DNA of 58,509 nucleotides from Cyclobacteriaceae bacterium. GTDB lineage: Bacteria; Bacteroidota; Bacteroidia; Cytophagales; Cyclobacteriaceae. Position 1 is the stretch's first letter; the number at the start of each line of letters is the position of its first letter. The stretch spans positions 1-58,509 of the forward strand of contig JAGQYM010000025.1 in NCBI GenBank assembly GCA_020436085.1, in the 5' to 3' direction. The notes under the pieces were generated by a model, which saw nothing but the letters and a program-made list of their open reading frames with translations, was not told where the DNA came from and searched no databases. This document shows positions 1 to 8,902 of the stretch, in pieces. The position numbers and the translations under genes are program-made.

Positions 1-251
<251 letters not shown>

Positions 252-590
252 ATTAATCCTTATCGCTAGTCCTTAGTCTCCAGTCTTTAGTCCATAGTAA
301 ACTATCTCCCATTTCCTTTGACTATCTCCTAGCTCACTGTCTCTTTATAAGCCCGAAAGCTCATTGGACAGATAAATCATTTAACCCTTAGTCTCATCGA
401 TTTCCTTATTCAAAGAATCGACTCGTAACAACCCTCTATCGAGTTGCTACGGGTCCGCTATCAAATTACATCCATTCAAAGAACGTTTTGAGTCTTCTAA
501 AATGTTGATTCTCAGAAGATTCAATCGTGTGCCTCTCTTTTCAAAAAAGAACCAACCCAACTGGTTGGCCTGCACTTCCCCCAAAAGGGA
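252..590 (-). other. rRNA operon leader (transcribed spacer before 16S)
   Basis: About 340 bases lie between the predicted rRNA start site near 589 and the 16S 5' end, with no convincing gene. On the minus strand they hold two boxA-like GTTCTTTGA / ATTCTTTGA motifs (complement of 471-485 and 408-418), of the sort seen in rRNA leaders. They also hold a 9-bp direct repeat ACTATCTCC at 301-309 and 321-329, and a 7-bp-period AGTC repeat at 268-298. One half of the 16S processing stem is expected here, but its partner lies outside the window. Confidence 0.6.
541..568 (-). terminator. Possible attenuator hairpin at start of rRNA leader
   Basis: On the minus strand a 6-bp stem (arms 563-568 and 552-557, 5-nt loop) is followed directly by TTCTTTTTTG, the layout of an intrinsic terminator. 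It begins about 20 nt after the predicted rRNA start site. It could be a premature terminator overridden by boxA-dependent antitermination, or only a stable 5' hairpin. The stem is short, so the call is weak. Confidence 0.35.
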
Positions 591-593
591 GCG

Positions 594-624
594 CAAAGGT
601 AACTTTTAGTGGATTATCCGCAAA
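594..624 (-). promoter_or_regulatory. rRNA operon promoter
   Basis: Minus strand: -33 TTTG (complement of 621-624), 19-nt spacer, -7 TACCTTTG (complement of 594-601), a perfect match to the Bacteroidetes TAnnTTTG consensus. An A/T-rich tract at 633-660 just upstream resembles an UP element, as expected for a strong rRNA promoter. The start site should fall near 588-590. Confidence 0.85.
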
Positions 625-769
625 GGGTGAGTAAAAAAAATCAATAATTATTCCTCCCCTAATTATCCACAAAAAAGCTCCATTTGGCCCCGAAACCGGA
701 TGAGGGACACCTTCCCTTCGTCCAAAGCTTCGGCAGGGAGGCCCGATCATGTCGGGAGACGCCTAAAAC

Positions 770-1282
770 TTAAGATCGGCCTTTCTTAAAGATGGGCACA
801 GTACTGCATGGTTCGCCAAACATAATGCTGGACGCCTGACCGCGAAGGCGATTAGTAGCCTCAACATAAACAGCGACTGGCACTTCTACTTTGCTGCAGC
901 CTTTGATCACAACCTTCGCATCCTTGTAAGCAGACCAATCCACAGTATCGAGTTTCTTTGTGAATAGTGTAGTCTCCAATTGCTCACTTGAACCAAAAAT
1001 AACTGTGGTCACGAAGGGTTGAAGTGCTGAACTCAAGAGCATATAAGCCCAAGTTGGCACAATTGCATCAGCTGAACATTGAATGCTCACATGCTTGCCT
1101 TTGTAAGCAGACCAATCGTGAGACTTGATGAAATCTCTAAACTCCTTCTCCCTTAAGACCAACCCCTGATAAAGTTGATCTTTGATGTCGAGCACCACCC
1201 TATCTCCCGGTGTATACAATTCTTCCAGGTCAAAAGTCTTTAGTGCACTATTGGCAACCTTATTTACGATTTCCCCTTCCAT
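770..1282 (-). CDS. DUF2480 family protein
   Basis: This 170-residue protein matches the Bacteroidetes-restricted DUF2480 family in length and overall sequence; I recognise the family but know of no established function. It has no signal peptide or membrane segment, so it should be cytoplasmic. An internal duplication is visible: DWSAYKGK near residue 56 and DWSAYKDAK near residue 115 start two similar halves. It is the last gene of a minus-strand run, 16 nt behind tsaB, which suggests co-transcription. A small hairpin (742-756) follows the stop, without a T-run. The ATG at 1280-1282 is the first in frame and fits family length. Confidence 0.8.
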   Translation of the reverse strand: MEGEIVNKVANSALKTFDLEELYTPGDRVVLDIKDQLYQGLVLREKEFRDFIKSHDWSAYKGKHVSIQCSADAIVPTWAYMLLSSALQPFVTTVIFGSSEQLETTLFTKKLDTVDWSAYKDAKVVIKGCSKVEVPVAVYVEATNRLRGQASSIMFGEPCSTVPIFKKGRS

Positions 1283-1298
1283 GGCTTCTACAACACGA

Positions 1299-1979
1299 TC
1301 AATTTGATTTTGGTTTTTTCACAATAAAATCTTTCAGGTAAAACGGTTCAAAACCAGCCAGGTCTTCAAAAGATTGACTTTCGAATTTGGCGAAGGCCAA
1401 GCGACCGATATCTACAGCTGACGGAAAAATATTGTCAATAAAAGCTGCATTCTTGTGTTGGATCACATCTCTACATTTTGCTGCCCCGCTCCCAAAAAAA
1501 ATAATTTTATTCTCCGATAGTTCAGATTGAAAACTCGATTCATCAATTACTTTCGCCTGTGTTTCCTGAATAACTCTTCCATCTGAAAATGCTAAAAGAC
1601 AGTACACTTCCATTCGTCTGGCATCCAGCATGGGGCATAGCAAATCTCCTTCATCGAAACGATCGGCAACCTGCGACACCATGCTCTCTAATGTATTAAC
1701 TGCAATGAGAGGAATTGAAAGTGCAAAACAAAGTCCCTTCGCAGACGCCACACCGATACGCAAACCAGTGTAAGACCCGGGACCTGAAGACACAGCTACC
1801 GCATTCAATTGCTTCGGAGACACATCGCATCTTTTCAGCACTTCATCGATCATAACCGCCAACCTGGATGAAGCAGATTGAGGAATGTGTAGATGTGAGC
1901 TGTCCAACAGTTTAGAACCTTCAAACAATGCAACAGAACAAACTGGTGTGGCCGATTCCAGGCTCAGGATAAGGGCCAT
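1299..1979 (-). CDS. tsaB: tRNA threonylcarbamoyladenosine biosynthesis protein TsaB
   Basis: TsaB is the ASKHA-fold partner of TsaD in the complex that transfers threonylcarbamoyl to A37 of ANN-decoding tRNAs in the cytoplasm. The N-terminal ILSLESATPVCSVAL strand-loop and the SSGPGSYTGLRIG motif near residue 65 are diagnostic of the YeaZ/TsaB family, and 226 residues is a usual length. The ATG shares one base with the stop codon of the upstream S41 peptidase, so the two are probably translationally coupled. Other tsa genes are not in this window. Identification is firm. Confidence 0.93.
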   Translation of the reverse strand: MALILSLESATPVCSVALFEGSKLLDSSHLHIPQSASSRLAVMIDEVLKRCDVSPKQLNAVAVSSGPGSYTGLRIGVASAKGLCFALSIPLIAVNTLESMVSQVADRFDEGDLLCPMLDARRMEVYCLLAFSDGRVIQETQAKVIDESSFQSELSENKIIFFGSGAAKCRDVIQHKNAAFIDNIFPSAVDIGRLAFAKFESQSFEDLAGFEPFYLKDFIVKKPKSN

Positions 1980-3631
1980 TAATTAGAAGACAGTAATGAT
2001 GTGTATCGATCCTGTTCGTGCAGGAACCTTGCCGCCTCATTCAGCTCGTTGTCATTGCGGAAAGACAACTCAACACGCGCTTTAATAAGTCCGGCATGGA
2101 AGGCAATCTCCTCACTCAGCACGCGAGAAATCTCTGGCTTATAACGATTAAGATCTTTTGATCGATTTTGTTCAATTTGTTTCTCCAATGTGGTGAGCTG
2201 TGAGACCAACTCATCATATGATCTTTCTTTTTTGGCCACTTCAATCAAGTCATTCATTCTTTCTTCCAGCTCAGACGAGAACGTGAATTTTTTCTCTTTC
2301 AGCCACTCGCCAAATTTTTTGTAGTCGTCATCTGAAAGAACAAAACTGTCGTCAATTTTTATGTCAGCATGATTTGTACAATAAATGGTAGCGTAATCGA
2401 AAATCAACCCTGACGTTATCAGTTGAATTGTGGCTGGGCTTATTCTTTCCTCGTCCACCTTTACGTCTGGATCAAGACCTCCTCCATCATATACTTTACG
2501 GCCGCCTTTTGTTAAAAATTCTGATTTCAAGGAATCCGCCACGCGATCGACTGAACCATCCTCATTGCGATGAGAATAATCAAGTGCCTGAATACAGCGA
2601 CCACTTGGTATGTAATACTTTGCCGTGGTTACTTTAAGCTGGCCATTGTAAGAAAGAGGTCTGGTAGTTTGCACTAATCCTTTTCCAAATGTTCTCTGCC
2701 CTACTAAAATTGCGCGGTCATAATCCTGAAGAGCACCAGCTACGATCTCAGAGGCCGATGCACTTCCTCCGCTGGTTAGTACTGCTAACGGAGTAGTGGT
2801 ATCCACTGGATTATTTAGCGACACATAAGTTTTGTTCCAATCTTTGATCTTTCCTTTTGTTGAAACCACCTCCAAACCTTTAGGGATGAAGATGTTCACA
2901 ATATTCACCGCCTCGTAAAGCAATCCTCCCGGGTTATCTCTTAGGTCAAGTATCAATGCTCGGGCACCTTTACTTTTTAAGTCAACCACAGCAGCCTCCA
3001 CCTCTTTGGCTGCTCCAGGTGTAAAATCATCCAACTTGATGTAGCCGACATTTTCCTTAACAATGCCACTGTAAACAACATTGCTCAATTTTATTTTTTG
3101 CCGCGCGATATTAAATGCGATTGGTTGTTCCTGGCCAGGTCGTCTGATCTCAAGTTTGATTGAAGTATTGGGCTTGCCCTTCAAAAGCGTGCTCACCTGT
3201 GAAGTTGTTTTGCCTTCTACATTAATACCGTCCACTTGTATTATTTCATCACCCACGCGAAGCCCAGCCTTATTCGCTGGAAAGCCCAGGTAAGGATTGG
3301 TGATGACAATTTTGTTGTTGATGTTTCCTATAAGGGCACCGATGCCAGCATATTGGCCGGTAGTTTGAATACTAAAATCCTCCGCATCCTCCTCAGCGAT
3401 GTAGTCGGTATAGGGATCCAATGATTCCAACATCCCGGAAATGCCTTTGTCGACTAAATCTTTTGGATCGATTTCATCCACGTAATAGGCATTGACTTCT
3501 TTAAAAAGAGTGGCAAAAATGTCGAGGCTCTTGGCGATGTCGAAGTACTTTTCGGATGGTGCGGTAAATGAAAAGCCAATCGCGATTGCAGCGACTATTG
3601 CAAATGCTAAAAATCCCCTTCTTAGTTTCAT
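1979..3631 (-). CDS. S41 family carboxyl-terminal processing peptidase
   Basis: This is a periplasmic Ser/Lys peptidase of the CtpA/Prc family, which trims or degrades envelope proteins from their C-termini. An N-terminal signal anchor (residues 7-24) is followed by a PDZ domain (about 90-175, with YAGIGALIG) and the S41 domain. The catalytic Ser292 (in GGSASASE) and Lys317 (in TFGKG) are 25 residues apart, the same spacing as in characterised family members. The long C-terminal tail (about 420-550) is typical of Bacteroidetes versions. It follows rnpA after 99 nt and overlaps tsaB by one base. Confidence 0.92.
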   Translation of the reverse strand: MKLRRGFLAFAIVAAIAIGFSFTAPSEKYFDIAKSLDIFATLFKEVNAYYVDEIDPKDLVDKGISGMLESLDPYTDYIAEEDAEDFSIQTTGQYAGIGALIGNINNKIVITNPYLGFPANKAGLRVGDEIIQVDGINVEGKTTSQVSTLLKGKPNTSIKLEIRRPGQEQPIAFNIARQKIKLSNVVYSGIVKENVGYIKLDDFTPGAAKEVEAAVVDLKSKGARALILDLRDNPGGLLYEAVNIVNIFIPKGLEVVSTKGKIKDWNKTYVSLNNPVDTTTPLAVLTSGGSASASEIVAGALQDYDRAILVGQRTFGKGLVQTTRPLSYNGQLKVTTAKYYIPSGRCIQALDYSHRNEDGSVDRVADSLKSEFLTKGGRKVYDGGGLDPDVKVDEERISPATIQLITSGLIFDYATIYCTNHADIKIDDSFVLSDDDYKKFGEWLKEKKFTFSSELEERMNDLIEVAKKERSYDELVSQLTTLEKQIEQNRSKDLNRYKPEISRVLSEEIAFHAGLIKARVELSFRNDNELNEAARFLHEQDRYTSLLSSN

Positions 3632-3730
3632 TGAGTCGTCTTTTAGATCATGATCTGAGAATCATGTGCGGAAACACCTAAAATCTCATTTAGTAAATAT
3701 ACGAAACAACGGTTTTCTCGGTCATTCATT

Positions 3731-4123
3731 TCACCCCGAGGGCGGAATTGAGTTCAATTTCTCAATCGCGCGGACGACTGCGGTCTCTATTTTACTGTAA
3801 TCTGTAGTTTCCCTGGCGGTATAGATGAGGCCAATCATCCATTTTTGAGCATCGAGAAGGGATGATTTGTTCAGCCGATAGGCCTCTCTCATTCTTCGTT
3901 TAAGCCTATTTCTATCTACAGCTTTTTTGAAAGTGCGTGACGGAACCGAGAACAGAATCTGGTGGCGTTCGCTAGCCGAGTTTGGAAAGTACAAAACCCG
4001 TAATGGATATAAATTAAAAGAGGAACCCTTATTGAAGAGTTCCTTTATCTGCTTTTCCTTTTTGAGTCTTTCGCTTTTGTGAAAGGAGAACTGCCCCATG
4101 AGGCCAAATTTATTAAACCTCAA
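3731..4123 (-). CDS. rnpA: Ribonuclease P protein component
   Basis: RnpA is the protein cofactor of RNase P, which removes 5' leaders from precursor tRNAs. The signature RNR box lies at residues 66-83 (FKKAVDRNRLKRRMREAYR, with Arg71-Asn72-Arg73), and the protein is basic and of normal size (130 aa). It sits 21 nt behind rpmH, the near-universal rpmH-rnpA order. The first ATG adds eight residues compared with what I expect of relatives; Met9 (ATG ending at 4099, giving MGQFSFHKSERL) is an equally plausible start. Confidence 0.93.
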   Translation of the reverse strand: MRFNKFGLMGQFSFHKSERLKKEKQIKELFNKGSSFNLYPLRVLYFPNSASERHQILFSVPSRTFKKAVDRNRLKRRMREAYRLNKSSLLDAQKWMIGLIYTARETTDYSKIETAVVRAIEKLNSIPPSG

Positions 4124-4144
4124 GGCAATGCTCTGAGGCGGAAA

Positions 4145-4303
4145 TTAGTGTTTCAGCGTCTTTTCGTCAGAAACAGTCAATTTTTTGCGCCCTGCCCTTC
4201 TGCGAGATGCCAGCACCCTACGACCATTGGCGGTAGCCATTCTTTCGCGGAATCCGTGCTTATTCTTTCTCTTTCTTTTCGATGGCTGGTAAGTCCTTTT
4301 CAT
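4145..4303 (-). CDS. rpmH: 50S ribosomal protein L34
   Basis: A 52-codon gene encodes the very basic L34 protein of the large ribosomal subunit. The translation begins [20 protein letters not shown], continues [20 protein letters not shown] and ends TLKH, matching L34 almost throughout. It starts the rpmH-rnpA unit, 21 nt before rnpA, and has its own promoter about 35 nt upstream. The ATG (complement of 4301-4303) is unambiguous. Confidence 0.97.
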   Translation of the reverse strand: MKRTYQPSKRKRKNKHGFRERMATANGRRVLASRRRAGRKKLTVSDEKTLKH

Positions 4304-4337
4304 TGTATTTGCTCTTTACCTAGTTAACAAAGGGCTG

Positions 4338-4368
4338 CAAAGATGCTACTATTTTCAATAATTCCAAA
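4338..4368 (-). promoter_or_regulatory. Promoter of rpmH-rnpA
   Basis: Minus strand: -33 TTTG (complement of 4365-4368), 19-nt spacer, -7 CATCTTTG (complement of 4338-4345; one mismatch to TAnnTTTG). The start site should fall near 4333, giving a leader of about 30 nt before the rpmH ATG. Confidence 0.65.
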
Positions 4369-4406
4369 GGGCCGAAAAGTCAATAATAAGGGCACCAGGC
4401 CCTAAA

Positions 4407-6464
4407 TCATTTAAAAATAGAGTTCTCTAGTTTAGGGTTCACCTCCACATCCTGCAATTCAAAAGTGAGACTCATGGGCCCTTGTTGTTGAATTAATTTA
4501 CTGGCGAACTTTATTCCCTGCACTTCCTTGTACCCATCAATGGTCAAAGGAAAGCGTTTGGGCCCCTCTGGAGTAGAAACCTCATTTTCAGTTCTCAGCT
4601 TCAGCCCAGTCTCCACATCGTAGTAGTCTACTTTTCTGGTTCCTTTCGGAAAATTTATTTCAACCACATACACATCATCTCCATCCAGTTCATCCACCGA
4701 AATCAACCAAGGTTTAACTCCTGCGAGATGTAAATCAGGGAATACCTCACTCTCATATTTGATCCGCTCCTTCTCACTCTCGTCAATCTCCTGTTTGTTT
4801 CCCATCACCATCATGGAAACATCGTCTCCATTTCTGAGCACTTTTTGAAAGATAAAATCTCCTCCATTTGAAATTTCCATTAACGATTTGCCGGGTGACT
4901 TATAGATTTTCATAAACAGTTCCTGACCCATGGCGCTAGCTTTATAGGTCAATTTCACTGTTTGCACTTTTTCTATTTTCTGTCGCCCTCCAAGAGCAGA
5001 TAGATATTTGTCTATAACTTTTTCAGCGGTCAAACCTGCTGGCAATGGTTTTGAATCCTTAGGTTCGTATTCCACAGCGTTAATGTCATAATATTTAACC
5101 TCGCCAAACTGCTTCAGTTTTTCTGCGACCTCGCTACCCTTGCCTACTACTTCTATATAGGCATGATCGGGCTGGATATATTTCGATGCAATTGATTGAA
5201 TATCTTGAATTGTAACCGCATCTAGTCGTTGCAAATAACTTGAGTAATAATCTTTCGGAAGATTATATCTGGCGGTGTTCACAGCAAAACTGGCGATAGT
5301 TTGCGGGTGTTCCAGAGAACGGCCAAATGATCCTGCGATGGATGCCTTTGCGGCTTTCAATTCATTATCCGATACAGGTTCCCTCATTATGCGTTTTAAT
5401 TCGGACATGATTTCAAATACAGCACTGTCGGTGACTTCATTTCGCACGCTGGCAGAAGCTGTGAACCTTCCAACCAACCGATCACTGCTGATCTGCGAGC
5501 CAGAACCATAGGTATACCCATGCTTTTCTCTTAGGTTTTGATTAAGCCTTGAAGAAAAATCACCGCCAAGAATATGATTCATCACTCTTGCCTTCATGGC
5601 ATCATCGGAACCGATCTCCAGATTGACAGGATAAGCGACATTCACAATTGACTGCACTGACGCAGGCCTGTCTACAAGGGCGACAAATGTCTTCTCAGGT
5701 TGCTTCGGCACATCATACTTTATTGGCTTAACTTCACCTGACTGCCAGACCTCAAAGTTTTTTTCCGCGGTACGCTTTGCTTCTTTCAGGGAGATATCCC
5801 CTACCATTACAAGGTAGGCATTGTTGGGCTTGAAATAGGTTTGATAATAATTCTGACAATCCTCGATGGTAATAGCATCCACGGTGGCCTCTGTTGCTAT
5901 CTCCCCGTAAGGATGATCCTTACCGTAAATCAACATACTTCGAACATTAGCCGCAATGGCTTCAGGATCATCCTTGCTGGCTGCAATTCCAGATATGGTT
6001 TGTGTTTTTAACTTATCAAGTTCTTCCTGACGAAATGCCGGGTGATATAATACGTCCGTAAATAGCTCGAGAAGTTTCTCAGAGTGCTTCGTCAGGCTGG
6101 AGCCATACATGCTATAAGAACTTGTGTTTAACGAGGCTCCGATAAAATCAACTTCTTCGTCCAGTTGAGACTTTGATCTTGATGTTGTGCCGGTACCGAT
6201 CAGGTCGCCCGCCAACGACACGTACCCTGCTTTGTCTCCCTCTAGTATCGGATCGTGAAGAAGTTGAATAGAGACCTGAAGCCGTGGCAACTTGTGGTTT
6301 TCAACAACAAAAACCTGTAGTCCATTTTTGAGCGTAAACGACTGGTATTCACCAATTTTGATTTCCCTGGCAGGCTTTGGAGCCGGAGCCTTTGACCTGT
6401 CTACCTGGGCTAGTACAGTCGAACTAACGAGTACAAGTGTTGAGAGAAAATAAACTAAACGCAT
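4407..6464 (-). CDS. M16 family peptidase-like protein, non-catalytic subunit with extra C-terminal domain
   Basis: A signal peptide (residues 1-19) is followed by two M16-type halves (about 35-455). The zinc motif HxxEH is missing: where it belongs, near residues 79-89, the sequence reads AGYVSLAGDLI. So this is the partner, non-catalytic subunit of a two-chain M16B protease; the catalytic chain is encoded immediately upstream, 13 nt away. After about residue 475 there is an added domain (VIDKYLSALGG onward) resembling the outer-membrane lipoprotein-sorting-like domains often seen at C-termini of Bacteroidetes proteins. The periplasmic location is inferred from the signal peptide. Confidence 0.88.
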   Translation of the reverse strand: MRLVYFLSTLVLVSSTVLAQVDRSKAPAPKPAREIKIGEYQSFTLKNGLQVFVVENHKLPRLQVSIQLLHDPILEGDKAGYVSLAGDLIGTGTTSRSKSQLDEEVDFIGASLNTSSYSMYGSSLTKHSEKLLELFTDVLYHPAFRQEELDKLKTQTISGIAASKDDPEAIAANVRSMLIYGKDHPYGEIATEATVDAITIEDCQNYYQTYFKPNNAYLVMVGDISLKEAKRTAEKNFEVWQSGEVKPIKYDVPKQPEKTFVALVDRPASVQSIVNVAYPVNLEIGSDDAMKARVMNHILGGDFSSRLNQNLREKHGYTYGSGSQISSDRLVGRFTASASVRNEVTDSAVFEIMSELKRIMREPVSDNELKAAKASIAGSFGRSLEHPQTIASFAVNTARYNLPKDYYSSYLQRLDAVTIQDIQSIASKYIQPDHAYIEVVGKGSEVAEKLKQFGEVKYYDINAVEYEPKDSKPLPAGLTAEKVIDKYLSALGGRQKIEKVQTVKLTYKASAMGQELFMKIYKSPGKSLMEISNGGDFIFQKVLRNGDDVSMMVMGNKQEIDESEKERIKYESEVFPDLHLAGVKPWLISVDELDGDDVYVVEINFPKGTRKVDYYDVETGLKLRTENEVSTPEGPKRFPLTIDGYKEVQGIKFASKLIQQQGPMSLTFELQDVEVNPKLENSIFK

Positions 6465-6477
6465 GAGTTTCTTCAGC

Positions 6478-7839
6478 TTAATTGTCAGACTTCAGTTGAG
6501 TGTCTCCGGGCTTCTGCTGAGCAGATTTAGGAAGGTAATGCAACACCACGCGATTTTCCGGAACCAGGTATTTTTTTGCGACCCGCTGCAAATCTTCTCG
6601 CGTAATCTTCTTGTAACGATCCAGTTCGGTATTGATCAGGTTGGCATCACCATAATAAACATGATAGTCCGCCAGTTGCTCGGCAATGCCAATCATTGAT
6701 GAGTTGCCTTGCACGTAATCGCTCTCGATCTGATTCCTAATTTTTTGAAATTCGTTTTCCGAGATCAACTCCTTCTGCACTTTTGTGATCTCTGCATTCA
6801 TGGCTTCCTCTAGCTCTTCAACGGGCACTCCAATATTGGATAGGCCAAAAATGATATATAATCCTGGATCCTCTGATGCAAAAGGAAACGCCTGCACAGC
6901 ATATGCTTTCTTCTGTTCATCAACTAATGCCTTATACATTCTCGAACTTTGGCCACCACTTAACAATGTACTGAGCATTGAAAGTGCGTAGGCATCATCC
7001 GTTCCTTGCTCAGGCATATGATATGCCTCAATCACGGCCGGCAACTGAATGTTATCAAACACTACATCACGAACTTCTTTCGTCTGAGGTGGTTCGATAA
7101 CATTTGGCCGCGGCACTGGCTTCGATCCTCGTTTGATGTCCTTGAAATATTTATCAATCGATTTTTTAGCCTCCTCTATATTAATGTCACCCGCAATAGA
7201 TAGCGTTGCATTTTCCGGCACATAATAGGTGTGATAAAAATCAATAAACTCCTCAAGTGTTGCTTTGTTGAGATGGTCGAGTGATCCTATTGTTGGCCAA
7301 CGGTAAGGATGAACAGTATAGGCATGTTTTAAAATTTCTGTCAGAATGCTTCCATAAGGCTGGTTGTCCATTCGCTGCCGCTTTTCTTCTTTCACCACTT
7401 CACGTTGCGTCTCTACGCCTTCTGGCTCAATCTTCGCGTGCATCATGCGCTCTGACTCTAACCATAATCCGAGTTCGAGTTGATTGGAAGGGAGTATCTC
7501 ATAATAAAACGTACGATCATTAGAAGTATTGGCATTGTTCGTTCCGCCCGCATTGGTAATGTATTTATCAAATTCACCACGTTTGATATTCTCTGATCCT
7601 TCAAAAAGCAGGTGTTCAAAAAAATGCGCAAAACCAGTTCGTTCAGCATCTTCATTCTTTGAACCTACATGATACAACACCGACACTGCAACAATCGGGG
7701 TAGTATTGTCCTGATGAAGGATCACGTGCAGTCCATTGCTCAGATCATATTCAGTAAACTCGATTTTCGGAGCCTGACCAAAAGCAACAAATGTCGCTAC
7801 CGCAAAAACTGCAAAAAGTGTCCTTCTTAGTGATTTCAT
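6478..7839 (-). CDS. M16 family zinc metallopeptidase, catalytic subunit
   Basis: A secreted insulinase/pitrilysin-family zinc protease. Signal peptide at residues 1-21; the inverted zinc motif is intact as His72-Phe-Phe-Glu75-His76, with the third ligand most likely Glu152 in EVVKEEKR, 76 residues on, as in mitochondrial processing peptidase. At 453 residues it is a single-unit M16B chain. The next gene encodes the matching inactive chain, so the two probably form one heterodimeric periplasmic protease. Its ATG overlaps the stop of the upstream adenosine kinase by 4 nt. Confidence 0.92.
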   Translation of the reverse strand: MKSLRRTLFAVFAVATFVAFGQAPKIEFTEYDLSNGLHVILHQDNTTPIVAVSVLYHVGSKNEDAERTGFAHFFEHLLFEGSENIKRGEFDKYITNAGGTNNANTSNDRTFYYEILPSNQLELGLWLESERMMHAKIEPEGVETQREVVKEEKRQRMDNQPYGSILTEILKHAYTVHPYRWPTIGSLDHLNKATLEEFIDFYHTYYVPENATLSIAGDINIEEAKKSIDKYFKDIKRGSKPVPRPNVIEPPQTKEVRDVVFDNIQLPAVIEAYHMPEQGTDDAYALSMLSTLLSGGQSSRMYKALVDEQKKAYAVQAFPFASEDPGLYIIFGLSNIGVPVEELEEAMNAEITKVQKELISENEFQKIRNQIESDYVQGNSSMIGIAEQLADYHVYYGDANLINTELDRYKKITREDLQRVAKKYLVPENRVVLHYLPKSAQQKPGDTQLKSDN

Positions 7840-8840
7840 AATCCTATCAGGTCTTTCAAAACTTTCTTTGACTGTTTGGGTTCCAGCCGCGGTCCAAATT
7901 GTGACACCACCCTGGATGACGCCAGTGAAGCAATTTTCCCTGCCTCAGCGTAACTGTGCCCGTGTGTGATGCCATACAAAAATGCACCTGCAAACATATC
8001 TCCCGCTCCATTTGTGTCCACGGCTCTTACTTTATACGGTTCAATTTCAATAAAGGTGTCGCCATCATAGATCAGAGCTCCGTTGGCACCGAGGGTAATC
8101 GCAAACCTTTTAGCTATTTCTTTTAATTTTTGACGCGCTTCCTCCAAAGTGTCTACCCCGGTAAACGTGAGAGCTTCTTCTTCATTACAAAACAGTAAGT
8201 CAACACTTGCGCCAATAACCTGTTCAAAATTCTTGTAGAAGTACTTGACCATATTAGGATCGGAAAAAGTAAGCGCAGTGTGCACATTATTCTTTTCGGA
8301 AATCTTTTTCGCCTCAATCAAGGCATCTGTTCCCTTTGGACTTGCTACCAAATACCCTTCGAGGTAGACATATTGAGAGTTTATGATCGCTTGCTCATTG
8401 ACATGCTCTGTGGTGAGAAAAGAACTCATGCCCAGAAAAGTATTCATCGTTCGGTCGGCATCTGGTGTGGTCATTACCAGACATCGCCCGGAATGTCCCG
8501 GAGGGCAGTTATCGTATGTTAGATTGGTGTCTACCCCATTTCTCTTGAGGTCTTCCAAAAAGAATTTTCCAAGTTCATCGTGCGCCACCAGGCAAGTATA
8601 AAAGCCACTGCCCCCGAACTGATTCAAGCCGATAAGCGTGTTGGCTGCTGATCCACCGGCCGACATCCGGCTCTTTTTCATGTCAATCACCTTCATCAAC
8701 TCAAGCTGCCGCTTTTCATCCACCAGCGTCATCACGCCTTTTTCAATATTATTTTTTGCAAAAAAATCATTGTCCACTTCGGTGACGATATCCACCAAGG
8801 CATTTCCCATGCCGTATACGTCATATTTTTTCTTAGCCAT
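7836..8840 (-). CDS. Adenosine kinase, PfkB family
   Basis: A ribokinase-fold sugar kinase, here most like the adenosine kinases of Bacteroidetes, which convert adenosine to AMP using ATP. The GGSAANT substrate motif is at residues 62-68, and the PfkB signature DTNGAGD is at 275-281 with catalytic base Asp281; 334 residues is typical. There is no signal peptide, so it is cytoplasmic. The stop overlaps the ATG of the catalytic M16 protease by 4 nt, implying coupled translation despite unrelated functions. Substrate is inferred from family resemblance; another nucleoside or sugar is possible. Confidence 0.85.
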   Translation of the reverse strand: MAKKKYDVYGMGNALVDIVTEVDNDFFAKNNIEKGVMTLVDEKRQLELMKVIDMKKSRMSAGGSAANTLIGLNQFGGSGFYTCLVAHDELGKFFLEDLKRNGVDTNLTYDNCPPGHSGRCLVMTTPDADRTMNTFLGMSSFLTTEHVNEQAIINSQYVYLEGYLVASPKGTDALIEAKKISEKNNVHTALTFSDPNMVKYFYKNFEQVIGASVDLLFCNEEEALTFTGVDTLEEARQKLKEIAKRFAITLGANGALIYDGDTFIEIEPYKVRAVDTNGAGDMFAGAFLYGITHGHSYAEAGKIASLASSRVVSQFGPRLEPKQSKKVLKDLIGL

Positions 8841-8902
8841 AAATAGGTAATTGATTCGAAGTGCAAGAATACAGAATTCACTCGGTAATGCCGAAGGAGT
8901 TT

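Noticed and set aside
541-750. 69-codon open frame on the minus strand between the rRNA leader and the DUF2480 gene
   Set aside because: It runs straight through the -33 and -7 elements of the rRNA promoter and the leader hairpin, and its translation has no protein-like pattern.
742-756. CCCGA/TCGGG hairpin after the DUF2480 gene
   Set aside because: Only 5 bp and not followed by a T-run on either strand, so I do not call it a terminator.
3645-3656. Perfect 12-bp palindrome AGATCATGATCT upstream of the S41 peptidase gene
   Set aside because: No second copy and no adjacent regulator or promoter to link it to; could be chance.
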